Source: Candidatus Methylobacter oryzae (GTDB lineage Bacteria; Pseudomonadota; Gammaproteobacteria; Methylococcales; Methylomonadaceae). From it: a stretch of 64,000 bases of DNA. Of the stretch, positions 17,168 through 25,562 are shown one piece after another (the first letter of the stretch is position 1; each line of letters opens with the position of its first letter). A model generated the notes under the pieces. That model had not been told where the DNA came from. It saw nothing but the letters and a program-made list of their open reading frames with translations, and did no database searches. The stretch lies in assembly GCF_003994235.2 (NCBI RefSeq), contig NZ_RYFG02000111.1, forward strand, positions 21,233 through 85,232, read 5' to 3'. The translations under genes and the position numbers were made by a program.

Positions 17168-18292
17168 ATGACAACACCGAGCCGCACTATCATCATCGAC
17201 GACACCACGCTCCGCGACGGTGAGCAGTCGGCCGGTGTTGCTTTTTCGCTGGACGAAAAGCTGGCGATTGCAACGCAGTTGGCGGGATTGGGCGTGCCGG
17301 AACTGGAAATCGGCATTCCGGCAATGGGGGCGATGGAACGGGACGAGATCAAGGCGATTGCGGCTTTAGGTCTATCCTCGAAGCTGTTGGTCTGGTCGAG
17401 AATGCGCCGCGATGATTTACACGCTTGCCTGGGCTTGAACGTGCATAAAGTCGATTTGTCGATTTCGGCTTCGGACCAGCATATTCAGCACAAGCTTAAA
17501 CAAAGCCGGCAATGGGTTTTAAACACGATAAACAGTTGTGTCTGGGAAGCGCGAAACTTGGGAATGGAAGTTTGCGTCGGCATGGAAGACGCCTCGCGGG
17601 CCGATGTTGATTTTCTGGTCCAAATGGCCGAAGCCGCGCAACTGGCTGGAGCAAGCCGGATTCGTTTCGCCGATACGGTCGGCATTATGGAACCGTTCGG
17701 CGTGTTCGAGACGATCAAAAAACTAAGGGCGGCGACCGACCTGGAAATTGAAATGCATGCCCATGACGATTTGGGTTTGGCTACGGCGAATACATTGGCA
17801 GCGGCGTTGGCAGGCGCGACTCATGTCAATACCACCGTCAACGGCTTGGGCGAACGAGCCGGCAATGCGGCATTGGAAGAGGTGGTGGTCGGTTTAAAGC
17901 AACTCTACGGCATTGAAACGGGTATCAATCTGCAAAATTTCCCGGCCCTTTCCGAGCAGGTTGCCAGTGCATCGGGCGATGCAATCGGCAGCCGGAAAAG
18001 CCTGATCGGCAAAAGCGTGTTCAGCCATGAAGCGGGCATTCATGTCGATGGCTTGTTAAAAGACCCGAACAATTATCAAGGCGTAGATCCGGCGATTGTC
18101 GGGCGCAGCCATCAATTGGTGCTCGGCAAGCATTCGGGTACTCAGGGCGTGATTCACGCTTATAAGCAAATAGGCATCGCGGTCAGCCGAATTCAGGCGC
18201 AAGCCTTATTAACCCAGGTTAGGCGCTTTGTCAGCGATACGAAAAGGTCGCCGAGAGCCGAAGAGCTTAATCTTTTTCATCAAAATCTTTAG
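17168..18292 (+). CDS. nifV: Homocitrate synthase NifV
   Basis: Condenses acetyl-CoA with 2-oxoglutarate to homocitrate, the organic ligand of the FeMo cofactor of nitrogenase. The 374-residue protein has the HMG-CoA lyase-like/DRE-TIM signature [17 protein letters not shown] (about 11-27), the metal-binding [12 protein letters not shown] (about 198) and [15 protein letters not shown] (about 224). This length and the nif context separate it from LeuA. It is the first gene behind the NifA/sigma-54 control region. The acetyl-CoA substrate could be supplied by NifJ (inference). Confidence 0.95.
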   Translation: MTTPSRTIIIDDTTLRDGEQSAGVAFSLDEKLAIATQLAGLGVPELEIGIPAMGAMERDEIKAIAALGLSSKLLVWSRMRRDDLHACLGLNVHKVDLSISASDQHIQHKLKQSRQWVLNTINSCVWEARNLGMEVCVGMEDASRADVDFLVQMAEAAQLAGASRIRFADTVGIMEPFGVFETIKKLRAATDLEIEMHAHDDLGLATANTLAAALAGATHVNTTVNGLGERAGNAALEEVVVGLKQLYGIETGINLQNFPALSEQVASASGDAIGSRKSLIGKSVFSHEAGIHVDGLLKDPNNYQGVDPAIVGRSHQLVLGKHSGTQGVIHAYKQIGIAVSRIQAQALLTQVRRFVSDTKRSPRAEELNLFHQNL

Positions 18293-18304
18293 AGGGCGAT
18301 CATC

Positions 18305-18451
18305 ATGAACGAACATAAAGAACTGCCGTCAAGCGAACCGGAAGTAAAAGAGTTTTTGGAAATACCGGATCAGGACGATCGTTATCCCGGTTCTTTTTTC
18401 AGGATACCCGGTACGCCAAAGTTAGGTAAGACGAGTTGGAGTTTGAATTAG
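18305..18451 (+). CDS. Small ORF of 48 residues between nifV and cysE
   Basis: Begins 12 bp after the nifV stop with a good RBS (AGAGGG). The peptide starts MNEHKELPSSEPEVKEF and has a Pro-rich, charged middle (IPDQDDRYPGSFFRIPG). It has no membrane segment or Cys motif. Position inside the nif operon and codon use suggest a real gene; no family is recognised. Confidence 0.55.
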   Translation: MNEHKELPSSEPEVKEFLEIPDQDDRYPGSFFRIPGTPKLGKTSWSLN

Positions 18452-18467
18452 TTGTTTTTTGTTATCT

Positions 18468-18570
18468 CTTGTTCCCACGCGCTGCGCCGTGAGTTAAGTG
18501 CAACATACAGTACAAACACGGGACGCAGCGCGTCCGGTAACGCATTCCCACGCAGCGCGTGGGAACGAGA
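18468..18570. repeat. Family D hairpin repeat
   Basis: TTCCCACGCGCTGCG and CGCAGCGCGTGGGAA form nested inverted repeats with GGACGCAGCGCGTCC between them. The same words occur at 23216-23370. It sits in the nifV-cysE gap. Confidence 0.7.
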
Positions 18571-18644
18571 GTGAATCGCAGTGACTTGCCGTCTGTGAAT
18601 GAGGACATTAAAAATCGCCTCCGTACTCAATCAGGAGTTTAGAA

Positions 18645-19436
18645 ATGGTTATGGCCCTATCGGATAATATGAAAACTAAAGCGCAAGCACCGCTCGGTTT
18701 TTTTGCCCAATGGCATGAAGACGTTCACTGCGTCTTTGGCCGCGACCCCGCAGCGCATAGCGTTTGGGAAATATTGCTGACTTATTCGGGCGTTCATGCG
18801 GTGTTGATGCACCGGATTTGCCATCGTTTATGGAAAGCAAAGTGGAAATTGACGGCCAGGATTTTGGCCGCATTCACCAAAATGTTTACCAGCGTTGAAA
18901 TTCATCCCGGCGCGACGATAGGCAGACGCTTGTTTATCGACCATGCGTTAGGCGTGGTCATCGGCGAGACAGCGGAAATCGGCAACGACGTCACTTTATA
19001 TCACGGCGTAACGCTGGGCGGCACGACCTGGAACAAGGAAAAACGCCATCCGACCCTGGGCAATAATGTGCTGGTCGGTTCAGGGGCCAAGATTCTTGGC
19101 GCAATCACGTTAGGCAACAATGTCCGCGTCGGCGCCAATTCAGTGGTTATAAAAGACGTTCCGCCTTGTTGTACGGTGGTCGGCATTCCCGGACGCGTGA
19201 TCCAAAGCAAAGGCGCGCAAATCCAAAACCGGCACGGCATCGACCTGGATCATCATTTGATTCCCGATCCGGTCGGCAAGGCGATTGCCTGCTTGATCGA
19301 GCGTATCGATGAGCTGGAAGCCAAGCAAGCGGAGTCATCCAAAGTGGCAGTCGAAGAAAATTGCGGCCATTGCGAAGCGGAAAGCGTTTGTATTCCCAAA
19401 AAAGACAGCCCGGTAAAACTGGCGGCGAGGTTATAG
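18645..19436 (+). CDS. cysE: Serine O-acetyltransferase, nif-associated
   Basis: Forms O-acetylserine from serine and acetyl-CoA, the committed step to cysteine. In nif clusters a dedicated CysE is thought to raise the cysteine supply for Fe-S cluster building. The 263 residues hold a short N-terminal helical part (to about 85) and the left-handed beta-helix with hexapeptide repeats: [30 protein letters not shown] with the catalytic DH pair, GVTLGGT and [12 protein letters not shown]. The C-terminal 50 residues include [10 protein letters not shown], an unusual Cys cluster. An in-frame ATG at 18651 is an alternative start. The stop abuts the next ATG. Confidence 0.93.
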   Translation: MVMALSDNMKTKAQAPLGFFAQWHEDVHCVFGRDPAAHSVWEILLTYSGVHAVLMHRICHRLWKAKWKLTARILAAFTKMFTSVEIHPGATIGRRLFIDHALGVVIGETAEIGNDVTLYHGVTLGGTTWNKEKRHPTLGNNVLVGSGAKILGAITLGNNVRVGANSVVIKDVPPCCTVVGIPGRVIQSKGAQIQNRHGIDLDHHLIPDPVGKAIACLIERIDELEAKQAESSKVAVEENCGHCEAESVCIPKKDSPVKLAARL

Positions 19437-19970
19437 ATGGATCTGTTGGATTTTGAAGCGCAGGGCTTGTATTTCGAGCAACCCGACGTTGCCGGCGTTG
19501 AGGAATTAATCGCAACGGCGTCGGAAAATTATGCCGATGGCGATGCCGAATTGTCTTTATTGCAAGCTTATTTTCTGGCCCCCGAGTCGTTGAATGTATT
19601 GATCGCATTGAACCGTTTTTATTATTACCAGCACCGGCTGGAAGACGCTTTAGCCGCGACGACCAAAGCCCTGGTCGTGGTCGGATCGAGCATCGCTTTT
19701 CCTGAAAATTGGCGGGACCTGCAAATCGGCCATATTACCGAAGCTCCGGCCGATTTACTGACCAAGGTCAGGATGTATTTGTTTACGCTGAAGGCTATCG
19801 GTTTTTTAAACATGCGCTTGGAGAACCTGGATTTGAGCCAGGCTATTTTTGAAAAGCTGGTCGAACTTGACAGTAAGGACAGGATCGGCGCTCAGGGCTT
19901 ATTGGAATTGGTGATCAAGCGCAAAGCGGATACGGAGTTAACAAGCACGGTTATTGGCATTGATGAATAA
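19437..19970 (+). CDS. TPR-like protein of the nif operon
   Basis: A 177-residue, mostly helical acidic protein. Two helix pairs resemble tetratricopeptide repeats: SLLQAYFLAPESLNVLIALNRFYY near residues 42-60 and LKAIGFLNMRLENLDLSQAIFEKLVELD near 117-145. It starts directly after the cysE stop with no gap, so coupling is almost certain. Small TPR-like proteins beside cysE and nifW occur in other nif clusters but I know of no demonstrated role. A scaffold or chaperone function in nitrogenase maturation is inference. Confidence 0.75.
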   Translation: MDLLDFEAQGLYFEQPDVAGVEELIATASENYADGDAELSLLQAYFLAPESLNVLIALNRFYYYQHRLEDALAATTKALVVVGSSIAFPENWRDLQIGHITEAPADLLTKVRMYLFTLKAIGFLNMRLENLDLSQAIFEKLVELDSKDRIGAQGLLELVIKRKADTELTSTVIGIDE

Positions 19971-20071
19971 AACGGATGCAGGTTGGGTAAGCGCAGCATG
20001 ACCCAATATTTTTTGAACCACGATTGTTTGAGTTGTGCTGCGCCGGCTCAAGAACTAACTGGAGCAAGATC

Positions 20072-20185
20072 ATGTTGAAAAAAGAGTTTACCGATTCATT
20101 GATGACCATCATGCCTTTAGTGATGTTTGTGCTTTTAGCGCTGTACCTGTTATTTCAGGATACCACTTCAGTCGGCCCCCTTTAA
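20072..20185 (+). CDS. 37-residue single-pass membrane peptide in nif operon
   Basis: The ORF has a clear RBS (GGAG, 8 bp before the ATG). It encodes MLKKEFTDSL followed by a hydrophobic helix (about residues 11-29: MTIMPLVMFVLLALYLLF) and a short tail QDTTSVGPL. The positive N-terminus and helix predict a small inner-membrane protein. It ends 16 bp before nifW. Position, RBS and organised sequence argue for a real gene; function unknown. Confidence 0.65.
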   Translation: MLKKEFTDSLMTIMPLVMFVLLALYLLFQDTTSVGPL

Positions 20186-20201
20186 TTACCGGAGAAATCC
20201 C

Positions 20202-20519
20202 ATGAGTTTTGAAGAAGAAATGGAAGAGTTGGAATCGGCGGAAGACTTTCTACAGTATTTTCAACTGCAATATGTACCCAGCGTAGTACACGTGAACCGC
20301 TTGCATATTTTGCAGCGCTTCCACGATTATCTACAAAAAGCCGCTGACGGCATGCCGGAAGACGAAGAGCCGAAAAAGGCCGTTTACAGCAAACTGTTGC
20401 AACGGGCTTACCAGGATTTTGTTGAATCCGATGCGCAAACCGAAAAAGTATTTAAAGTGTTTTCAATGGCCGAGGCATCGCAAACCGCGTTTGTTTCTTT
20501 AAGCGATATAAAAACATGA
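20202..20519 (+). CDS. nifW: Nitrogenase-stabilising protein NifW
   Basis: NifW helps protect or mature the MoFe protein. This 105-residue protein shows the family pattern: an acidic N-terminal helix (EELESAEDFLQYF), then VPSVVHVNRLHILQRFHDYL and the C-terminal AYQDFVESDAQTEKVFKVF. The order nifW-nifZ-nifM-clpX matches known gammaproteobacterial clusters. Its stop overlaps the nifZ start by 4 bp (ATGA). Confidence 0.93.
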   Translation: MSFEEEMEELESAEDFLQYFQLQYVPSVVHVNRLHILQRFHDYLQKAADGMPEDEEPKKAVYSKLLQRAYQDFVESDAQTEKVFKVFSMAEASQTAFVSLSDIKT

Positions 20520-20995
20520 GGCCCGAGCGCTTCGACGAAGGCCGGTTTGAGTACGGCGAATCGGTACGGGTAACCAGAAACGTCCGTAACGACGGCACTT
20601 ATCCGGGCTTGGATGTCGGCACGCTGTTGGTTCGGCGGGGCAGCGTCGGCAACGTCATTGAAGTCGGCACTTTTCTGCAAGACCAGGTTATTTTTACCGT
20701 GCATTTTCTGTCCCAGGGGCGCATGGTGGGCTGCCGTCTGGAGGAGCTTATAGGCGCCGACGAACCCTGGAACCCGAGCCGCTTTGAATTCAGGGACAAG
20801 GTTGTTTGCACGATCGATTTAGGCATTCAGGGTAACGTGCTGTTTGCAAAAGGCACCGAAGGCGAAGTCTTTAAAGTTATCAGGGACAACGAATTGATCC
20901 AGTACCACGTCGCTTTTCAGGGCAAGGTCCTGCAAGTGCCCGAGACGGCGCTTGCCCCGGCACACCCCGAGTCATTTAACGAACCCGAGTTTTGA
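20516..20995 (+). CDS. nifZ: Nitrogen fixation protein NifZ
   Basis: NifZ acts in P-cluster formation on the MoFe protein. The 159 residues hold the characteristic N-terminal region (FEYGESVRVTRNVRNDGTYPG, then LLVRRGSVGNVIEVGTFLQDQVIFTVHF) and a second, related half (FRDKVVCTIDLGIQGNVLFAKGTEGEVFKV), giving two SH3-like NifZ units. It is coupled to nifW by an overlapping ATGA and ends 1 bp before nifM. Confidence 0.93.
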   Translation: MRPERFDEGRFEYGESVRVTRNVRNDGTYPGLDVGTLLVRRGSVGNVIEVGTFLQDQVIFTVHFLSQGRMVGCRLEELIGADEPWNPSRFEFRDKVVCTIDLGIQGNVLFAKGTEGEVFKVIRDNELIQYHVAFQGKVLQVPETALAPAHPESFNEPEF

Positions 20996-20996
20996 T

Positions 20997-21866
20997 ATGA
21001 CGGCAATTGAAAAACCTATCCAGCTGGAAACTTACAATTTACTAAGGGCGGCTTTAAGCTTATTCAAAAAATCGCCGAATGAATTGGCCGAAGCCGAGTT
21101 GCAGCAAGCGCAAACTCAAGCTTTAAACGAGTTCAAGATTGAGAGCCGGGTATTGAATACGCCTGAAGCGGCGTCCGTGATTATTACCGACCGGGAATTG
21201 CAGCAGGCTTATCAGGAAATTCGCGGCCGTTACGACAGCGAGGAGGCTTTTGTCGGCGATCTGGAAAAAAACCGGCTCGACAAGGACAGCCTACAGGCGG
21301 CGCTGCATCGTCAATGCAAGGTCAATACCGTACTGGAGCTGGTCGCCAGCCGTGCGCCGGCAGTCAGCGACGCCGACATCGGCATTTATTACCACATGCA
21401 TCCCGATCAATTTCACCGGCCGGAACGGCGTGAAGCCTGCCATATCTTCATCAGCGTCAACGCTGATTACGCTGAAAATACTCCCGAGGCCGCATTAATA
21501 CGCGCCCAAGCAATCGCCGAAAAGTTGCGCAAGAAACCGCACAAATTTGCCGATTTGGCCTTGAAGCATTCGGAATGTCCGACCGCTTTACAAGGCGGGG
21601 TGCTGGGTGTAGTGTCGAAAGGAACGCTTTATCCCGAACTGGATGAAGTGTTGTTTACTTTAAAAGCGGGTGAGGTCAGCGATGCGGTCAAATCGGAAAT
21701 CGGTTTTCATGTGCTGTTATGCAAGAGCATACAAAAGCCCGAAACCCTATCCCTGGCGAAAGCTACGCCCAAAATACGCCAATTTATGAACGACCGCGCC
21801 CGGCGAGCTTGTCAACGCGCCTGGATCGCCGGTTTAGCCACACCTGAATCCGAGGAAAGCCAATGA
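20997..21866 (+). CDS. nifM: NifM, parvulin-type prolyl isomerase
   Basis: NifM is needed for the active Fe protein (NifH), acting as a peptidyl-prolyl cis-trans isomerase. The 289-residue protein has a helical N-terminal domain (about 1-130) and a PpiC/parvulin domain (about 140-245: [52 protein letters not shown]). I start it at the ATG at 20997, one base after the nifZ stop; the longer in-frame start lies within nifZ. The stop overlaps clpX by 4 bp. Confidence 0.93.
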   Translation: MTAIEKPIQLETYNLLRAALSLFKKSPNELAEAELQQAQTQALNEFKIESRVLNTPEAASVIITDRELQQAYQEIRGRYDSEEAFVGDLEKNRLDKDSLQAALHRQCKVNTVLELVASRAPAVSDADIGIYYHMHPDQFHRPERREACHIFISVNADYAENTPEAALIRAQAIAEKLRKKPHKFADLALKHSECPTALQGGVLGVVSKGTLYPELDEVLFTLKAGEVSDAVKSEIGFHVLLCKSIQKPETLSLAKATPKIRQFMNDRARRACQRAWIAGLATPESEESQ

Positions 21867-23131
21867 GCGATAAAGAAACCAAACACTGTTCTTTTTGCGG
21901 TATAGAGCAATCCGCTTCGGTACCGTTGATTGCCGGTAGCGAGGGTTATATTTGCGGGGCTTGCGTGTCGTTGGCCCATCAGGTCGTCAGCAATTGGAGC
22001 CGGAAAAAAGAGCTTGCCGAAATGCAGGGCACCTTGCCTATTCCGGCAAAAATCAAGGAACATCTCGATCAATACATCATCGGCCAGCATCTTGCCAAGG
22101 AGATATTGGCGGTTGCGGTTTACAACCATTACAAGCGTCTCAGGCACGAAAGCGGCGATGCCGGCTTGGGCGAGTTCGACAAGGATGTGGAAATCGGTAA
22201 ATCGAATATCTTGCTGATCGGCCCGTCCGGTACCGGAAAGACCTTGTTGGCCAGCACCTTGGCGAAAATTGTCGGCGTACCGTTTGTGGTTGCCGATGCG
22301 ACCACGCTGACGCAGGCCGGCTATGTCGGCGACGACGTCGAAAATATCCTGGTTCGCCTGCTGGATGTCGCGGAAGGCAATATGACGAATGCGGAATGGG
22401 GCATCGTTTATCTGGACGAAATCGATAAAATCGCCCGCAGTCCGGAACAGCAGACCGGAACTCGCGATGTATCAGGCGAAGGCGTGCAACAGGCTTTGCT
22501 GAGGTTAGTCGAAGGTTCGCACGTTAAAGTGCCGGCCAAGGGCCGCAACAAGGACGGCGACGTAACGATGGATACGCGCAACATCCTGTTTATTGCCGGC
22601 GGTTCGTTTCCGGGGCTGGAAAAACATGTCGAAAAACGCTTGGTGCCGACCAATTCCGCTATCGGCTTTCATGCCGAAGTCAGCAATACCGCTGAGAAAC
22701 CGGCTCTGGAAGATATGCTGAATGCGACGCAGCCGAGCGATTTACGTAAGTTCGGTTTAATCCCGGAGTTTATCGGCCGTTTTCCGGTACTGGCGCCGTT
22801 GGAACCGTTGGATGTGGACTCGTTGATCAAGGTGCTGACCGAACCTAAGAACGCGTTGGTGCGTCAATATCAGCAACTGTTTGCTTACGAAGGCGTGGAG
22901 CTGAAATTCGAGCATGAAGCCCTGGTTGAAATCGCCCAAAAAGCTATAGAGCGCGAAACCGGTGCGCGCGGATTACGCAGCATCATGGAGCAGATATTGC
23001 GCAAAACTATGTTCGACATTCCATCCGTCGATGACGTTGAGCAATGCATTGTCGATGCCGATGCGGTTAAAGGTGAAGGCGAGATCAGGTTGATAAAAAA
23101 GGCTGAAAAACTCAGGCAACAGGCTGGGTAG
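21863..23131 (+). CDS. clpX: ClpX unfoldase, nif-associated copy
   Basis: AAA+ substrate-recognition subunit, 422 residues. The zinc-binding domain is at the N-terminus (CSFCG ... CGACV, residues 8-38). The AAA+ module has Walker A GPSGTGKT (about 119), Walker [11 protein letters not shown] (about 184), and the sensor and RH-containing regions. Location directly after nifM, with no clpP, matches the second, nif-linked ClpX known in Azotobacter-type clusters, proposed to control turnover of cofactor assembly proteins. It overlaps nifM by 4 bp. A housekeeping clpX would be expected elsewhere in the genome. Confidence 0.93.
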   Translation: MSDKETKHCSFCGIEQSASVPLIAGSEGYICGACVSLAHQVVSNWSRKKELAEMQGTLPIPAKIKEHLDQYIIGQHLAKEILAVAVYNHYKRLRHESGDAGLGEFDKDVEIGKSNILLIGPSGTGKTLLASTLAKIVGVPFVVADATTLTQAGYVGDDVENILVRLLDVAEGNMTNAEWGIVYLDEIDKIARSPEQQTGTRDVSGEGVQQALLRLVEGSHVKVPAKGRNKDGDVTMDTRNILFIAGGSFPGLEKHVEKRLVPTNSAIGFHAEVSNTAEKPALEDMLNATQPSDLRKFGLIPEFIGRFPVLAPLEPLDVDSLIKVLTEPKNALVRQYQQLFAYEGVELKFEHEALVEIAQKAIERETGARGLRSIMEQILRKTMFDIPSVDDVEQCIVDADAVKGEGEIRLIKKAEKLRQQAG

Positions 23132-23151
23132 TGTGTGAGCATTTATAAACA

Positions 23152-23371
23152 ATGGAACACGGATTGGACGGATTTACACGGATTATGTGCCGGTTCCCAA
23201 GCAGGAGCTTGGGAACCAGCGTAAAACCTCGTTCCCACGCGCTGCGTGGGAATGCAGTTAAAGGCGCGTTGCGCCGCGAATCACGCGCAATGTCCCAGGA
23301 CGTAGCGCGTCCCATCATGGCGTTCCCGCGCCTGTCCTGAGCTTTATCGAAGGGCTGCGCGTGGGAGCGAG
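23152..23371. repeat. Mixed family B and D repeats in the clpX-grx gap
   Basis: The block starts with AACACGGATTGGACGGATTT (family B, 23150-23186), then GTTCCCAAGCAGGAGCTTGGGAAC, a perfect stem. Next come TTCCCACGCGCTGCGTGGGAA (23221-23250, family D) and further GCGCGT inverted pairs to 23371. These are strong stems inside the operon. Confidence 0.7.
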
Positions 23372-23386
23372 ATAAAAGAGAAGCTT

Positions 23387-23995
23387 ATGAGAACCGAAGA
23401 CAAAATCCGCGCTCAACTGGCAGCCCAGCCGATCATCATTTACATGAAAGGCGTACCGAGCAATCCGCAATGCGGTTTTTCGGCTAAAGCGGTCGGCATA
23501 TTGAATGCAACCAATATTCCTTACGCTTACGTGAATGTGTTGGAAGCGCCGTTTATACGTGAGAAATTGCCGAGCATTTCCCACTGGCCGACTTATCCGC
23601 AATTGTTCGTCAACGAAGAGCTGGTCGGCGGTTGCGATATTATCGAAGAAATGTCCAATAACGGCACGCTGTTACCGTTATTACAATCCGCCAAGCCGAA
23701 AAAGACCGAAGCGGCAAGCGATGCATTAAGTAGCGGCGAAGTTGAGCAACTGGTAAAGCAAGGCATTGACGACGCCAAAGTGATGATCGAAGGGGAGGGC
23801 TGCGATTTAACGATCACCGTGGTCAGCGCGCAATTCAACGATTTAACGATAGTAAAAAAACAGCAGTTGGTTCTGGCGACGTTAAAAGACCCGTTGGCTT
23901 CCGGCAAGCTGCACGCAGTCAGCGTCAAAGCGTTCACGCCGGATCAATGGCAGGAAAAACAACAGGCAAGCGGGCTGCTGCAAATTCAGTCGTAA
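23387..23995 (+). CDS. Monothiol glutaredoxin-BolA fusion (nif-associated)
   Basis: A 202-residue fusion. Residues 1-107 are a monothiol glutaredoxin of the Grx4/GrxD type: PIIIYMKGVPSNPQCGFSAKA carries the CGFS active site at about 30-33, followed by the WPTYPQLFVNEELVGGCDI glutathione-binding region. Residues 122-195 are a BolA/IbaG-like domain: IEGEGCDLTITVVS, VKKQQLVLATLKDPL and KLHAVSVKAFTPDQW, with the His of HAVSVK that ligates a [2Fe-2S] cluster in Grx-BolA pairs. A Cys sits where IbaG usually has Ser/His. Grx and BolA normally form a complex; here they are joined. Likely an Fe-S carrier for nitrogenase assembly (inference). Confidence 0.88.
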   Translation: MRTEDKIRAQLAAQPIIIYMKGVPSNPQCGFSAKAVGILNATNIPYAYVNVLEAPFIREKLPSISHWPTYPQLFVNEELVGGCDIIEEMSNNGTLLPLLQSAKPKKTEAASDALSSGEVEQLVKQGIDDAKVMIEGEGCDLTITVVSAQFNDLTIVKKQQLVLATLKDPLASGKLHAVSVKAFTPDQWQEKQQASGLLQIQS

Positions 23996-24007
23996 TATCG
24001 AAGAAGA

Positions 24008-24130
24008 GCTTCCAGGTTTTTACTGGAGCCGCTCCGCTCCCGGCGGCTCCAGCACTTCTGACTTCCATGGATGGAGGAAATGCCGAGGACTGCCGGGAGC
24101 CGTCTCGGCCGCCGTAAAACCTGGAAGGTC
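24008..24130. repeat. Family A repeat copy between grx-bolA and nifF
   Basis: The element is bounded by CTTCCAGGTTTTTAC at the left and AAAACCTGGAAGGTC at the right, with GGAGCCGCTCC hairpins and the ACTTCCATGGATGGAGG core inside. It is about 120 bp long, and much of it can fold as one long hairpin. Confidence 0.8.
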
Positions 24131-24164
24131 TATTCAGCAAACAAGACATTGAGCGAGAAACATC

Positions 24165-24698
24165 ATGGCTAAAGTAGGCGTTTTTTTCGGCACCGACACC
24201 GGCAATACCCGGCGGATTGCAAAAGACATTAGCAGCGCATTGGGCTCGGCTATCGCCGCCAAGCCGGTCAATATCCGCAATGCCGCGGTCGCGGATTTGC
24301 AGGCGTACGACACGTTGATTCTGGGAACTCCCACTTATGGCGAAGGCCAGTTGCCGGGTTTATCGACCGGCAACGCGACGGCAAGCTGGGAAGAATTCTT
24401 GCCGACGCTAGCCGGACAGGATTTTAGCGGCAAAAACGTCGCAATCTACGGCTTGGGCAATCAAAAAAGCTATCCGGTCGAATTTGTCGACGCGATGTTT
24501 TATTTGTACGAACAGTTTAAACAATGCGGCGCAACGATGATCGGCGCATGGGATACCGAAGGTTATAACTTCAAGAAATCGAAAGCCGTCGTCGATGACC
24601 GCTTTGTCGGTTTGGCATTGGACCAGGAAAATCAAAAAGACCTGACGCCGGAAAGGCTGGATGCGTGGCTAAAAATGTTGGCGAGAGCTTGGGATTAA
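24165..24698 (+). CDS. nifF: Flavodoxin NifF
   Basis: FMN-binding electron carrier that passes low-potential electrons to the nitrogenase Fe protein, typically from NifJ. The 177 residues fit long-chain flavodoxins. The FMN phosphate loop is GTDTGNTRRIAKDI (about 8-21), followed by GTPTYGEGQLPG (about 52) and IYGLGNQKSYPVEFVDA (about 98), with the extra loop of the long-chain class. The RBS (GAGCGAG) lies before the ATG. A family A repeat separates it from grx-bolA. Confidence 0.95.
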   Translation: MAKVGVFFGTDTGNTRRIAKDISSALGSAIAAKPVNIRNAAVADLQAYDTLILGTPTYGEGQLPGLSTGNATASWEEFLPTLAGQDFSGKNVAIYGLGNQKSYPVEFVDAMFYLYEQFKQCGATMIGAWDTEGYNFKKSKAVVDDRFVGLALDQENQKDLTPERLDAWLKMLARAWD

Positions 24699-24795
24699 CG
24701 CCGCCCATCTGGGTGGATTCATCCCGAATACCTAGGGCGTGGTGGGCCTTCAAAGGCGCGCACGGCACGCCCTACGGCATGTACCACGTAGCGAA
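24699..24795. repeat. Short GC-rich palindrome between nifF and rseC
   Basis: It contains TAGGGCGTGG and GGCGCGCACGGCACGCCCTAC. The word GGCGCGCACGGCA with the same surroundings recurs at 48450-48475. It is probably another small dispersed repeat. Confidence 0.5.
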
Positions 24796-24810
24796 TGAAA
24801 GGTGATAACG

Positions 24811-25245
24811 ATGATAGAAGAATTAGCCGTCGTAGTGAAAATTGAAAACCATCAAGTCTGGGTCGAAAGCGGACAAAGCAGCGCCTGCGGTGCTTGCATG
24901 CAAAAAGCTTCGTGCAGCACCGACGCAATCGGCAGCGTGCTTAAGAAAAAACCGGTGCCGGTGGATAGCGATATTCAACTAAAAAGTGGCGATCAAGTCA
25001 TGGTCGCTATCGATGAAAACCTGCTGCTGCGCGCATCGGTATTATTGTATTTGGCGCCGTTAATCGCTTCGTTTGGCGGTGCCGGCCTCGCCGGTTGGTG
25101 GTTCGCCGGTACCGCCAACGCGGAGTTATGGATTGCCGGCAGCGCCGTACTGAGTTTGCTGGTTTCGCTGTGGCTGATCAATAAAGTGCAAAACCTGTTG
25201 ATATTGAATTATTACGCCCGGCCTGTTGTTGTCAGGAAAATCTAG
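24811..25245 (+). CDS. rseC: RseC/SoxR-reducing family membrane protein
   Basis: A 144-residue inner-membrane protein of the RseC/MucC family. The N-terminal domain has a four-Cys motif, CGACMQKASC (about 27-36, with a further Cys upstream not obvious), fitting a redox or Fe-S role. Two transmembrane helices follow (about 72-95 and 103-123). RseC proteins work with the Rnf complex in SoxR reduction, and rnf genes support nitrogenase in related bacteria; no rnf gene is in the window. The ATG at 24811 is preferred over the GTG at 24802 because AAAGGTG then sits at RBS distance. Confidence 0.82.
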   Translation: MIEELAVVVKIENHQVWVESGQSSACGACMQKASCSTDAIGSVLKKKPVPVDSDIQLKSGDQVMVAIDENLLLRASVLLYLAPLIASFGGAGLAGWWFAGTANAELWIAGSAVLSLLVSLWLINKVQNLLILNYYARPVVVRKI

Positions 25246-25251
25246 CACTTT

Positions 25252-25551
25252 ATGAACGTTTGGGCGATAGAAAAAGACACGCCGTTGAAGCTGCTGTTGT
25301 TAGAACTGGTGCATCGGTACGGTGAAAATACGCTGGCGTTGAATAACAAAGAGCAGCATTTCAAGGCCATTGAGCTATGCACGGTTAACGAACCGTCTAT
25401 TTCCGTCTATATCTACACATTCGGCCAGAACTCAGGACGCTACGGTATAGACCTGAAATACCCGATTGCGATGCATAACATTATCGGCGAAAACGAAAAC
25501 CTGACCTTGGACCAAGTTTTAGAGATCATCTCCACCCACCTTTTTTCTTAG
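25252..25551 (+). CDS. Hypothetical 99-residue protein in nif operon
   Basis: A small acidic protein beginning MNVWAIEKDTPLKLLLLELV, with a beta-rich middle (PSISVYIYTFGQNSGRYGIDLKYP) and a helical end (TLDQVLEIISTHLF). It starts 6 bp after rseC and so belongs to the same transcript. It has no Cys, no signal peptide and no recognised family. Related small proteins follow nif genes in other diazotrophs, as far as I can judge from its context, but I cannot name one. Confidence 0.65.
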   Translation: MNVWAIEKDTPLKLLLLELVHRYGENTLALNNKEQHFKAIELCTVNEPSISVYIYTFGQNSGRYGIDLKYPIAMHNIIGENENLTLDQVLEIISTHLFS

Positions 25552-25562
25552 CCACGCAGATC

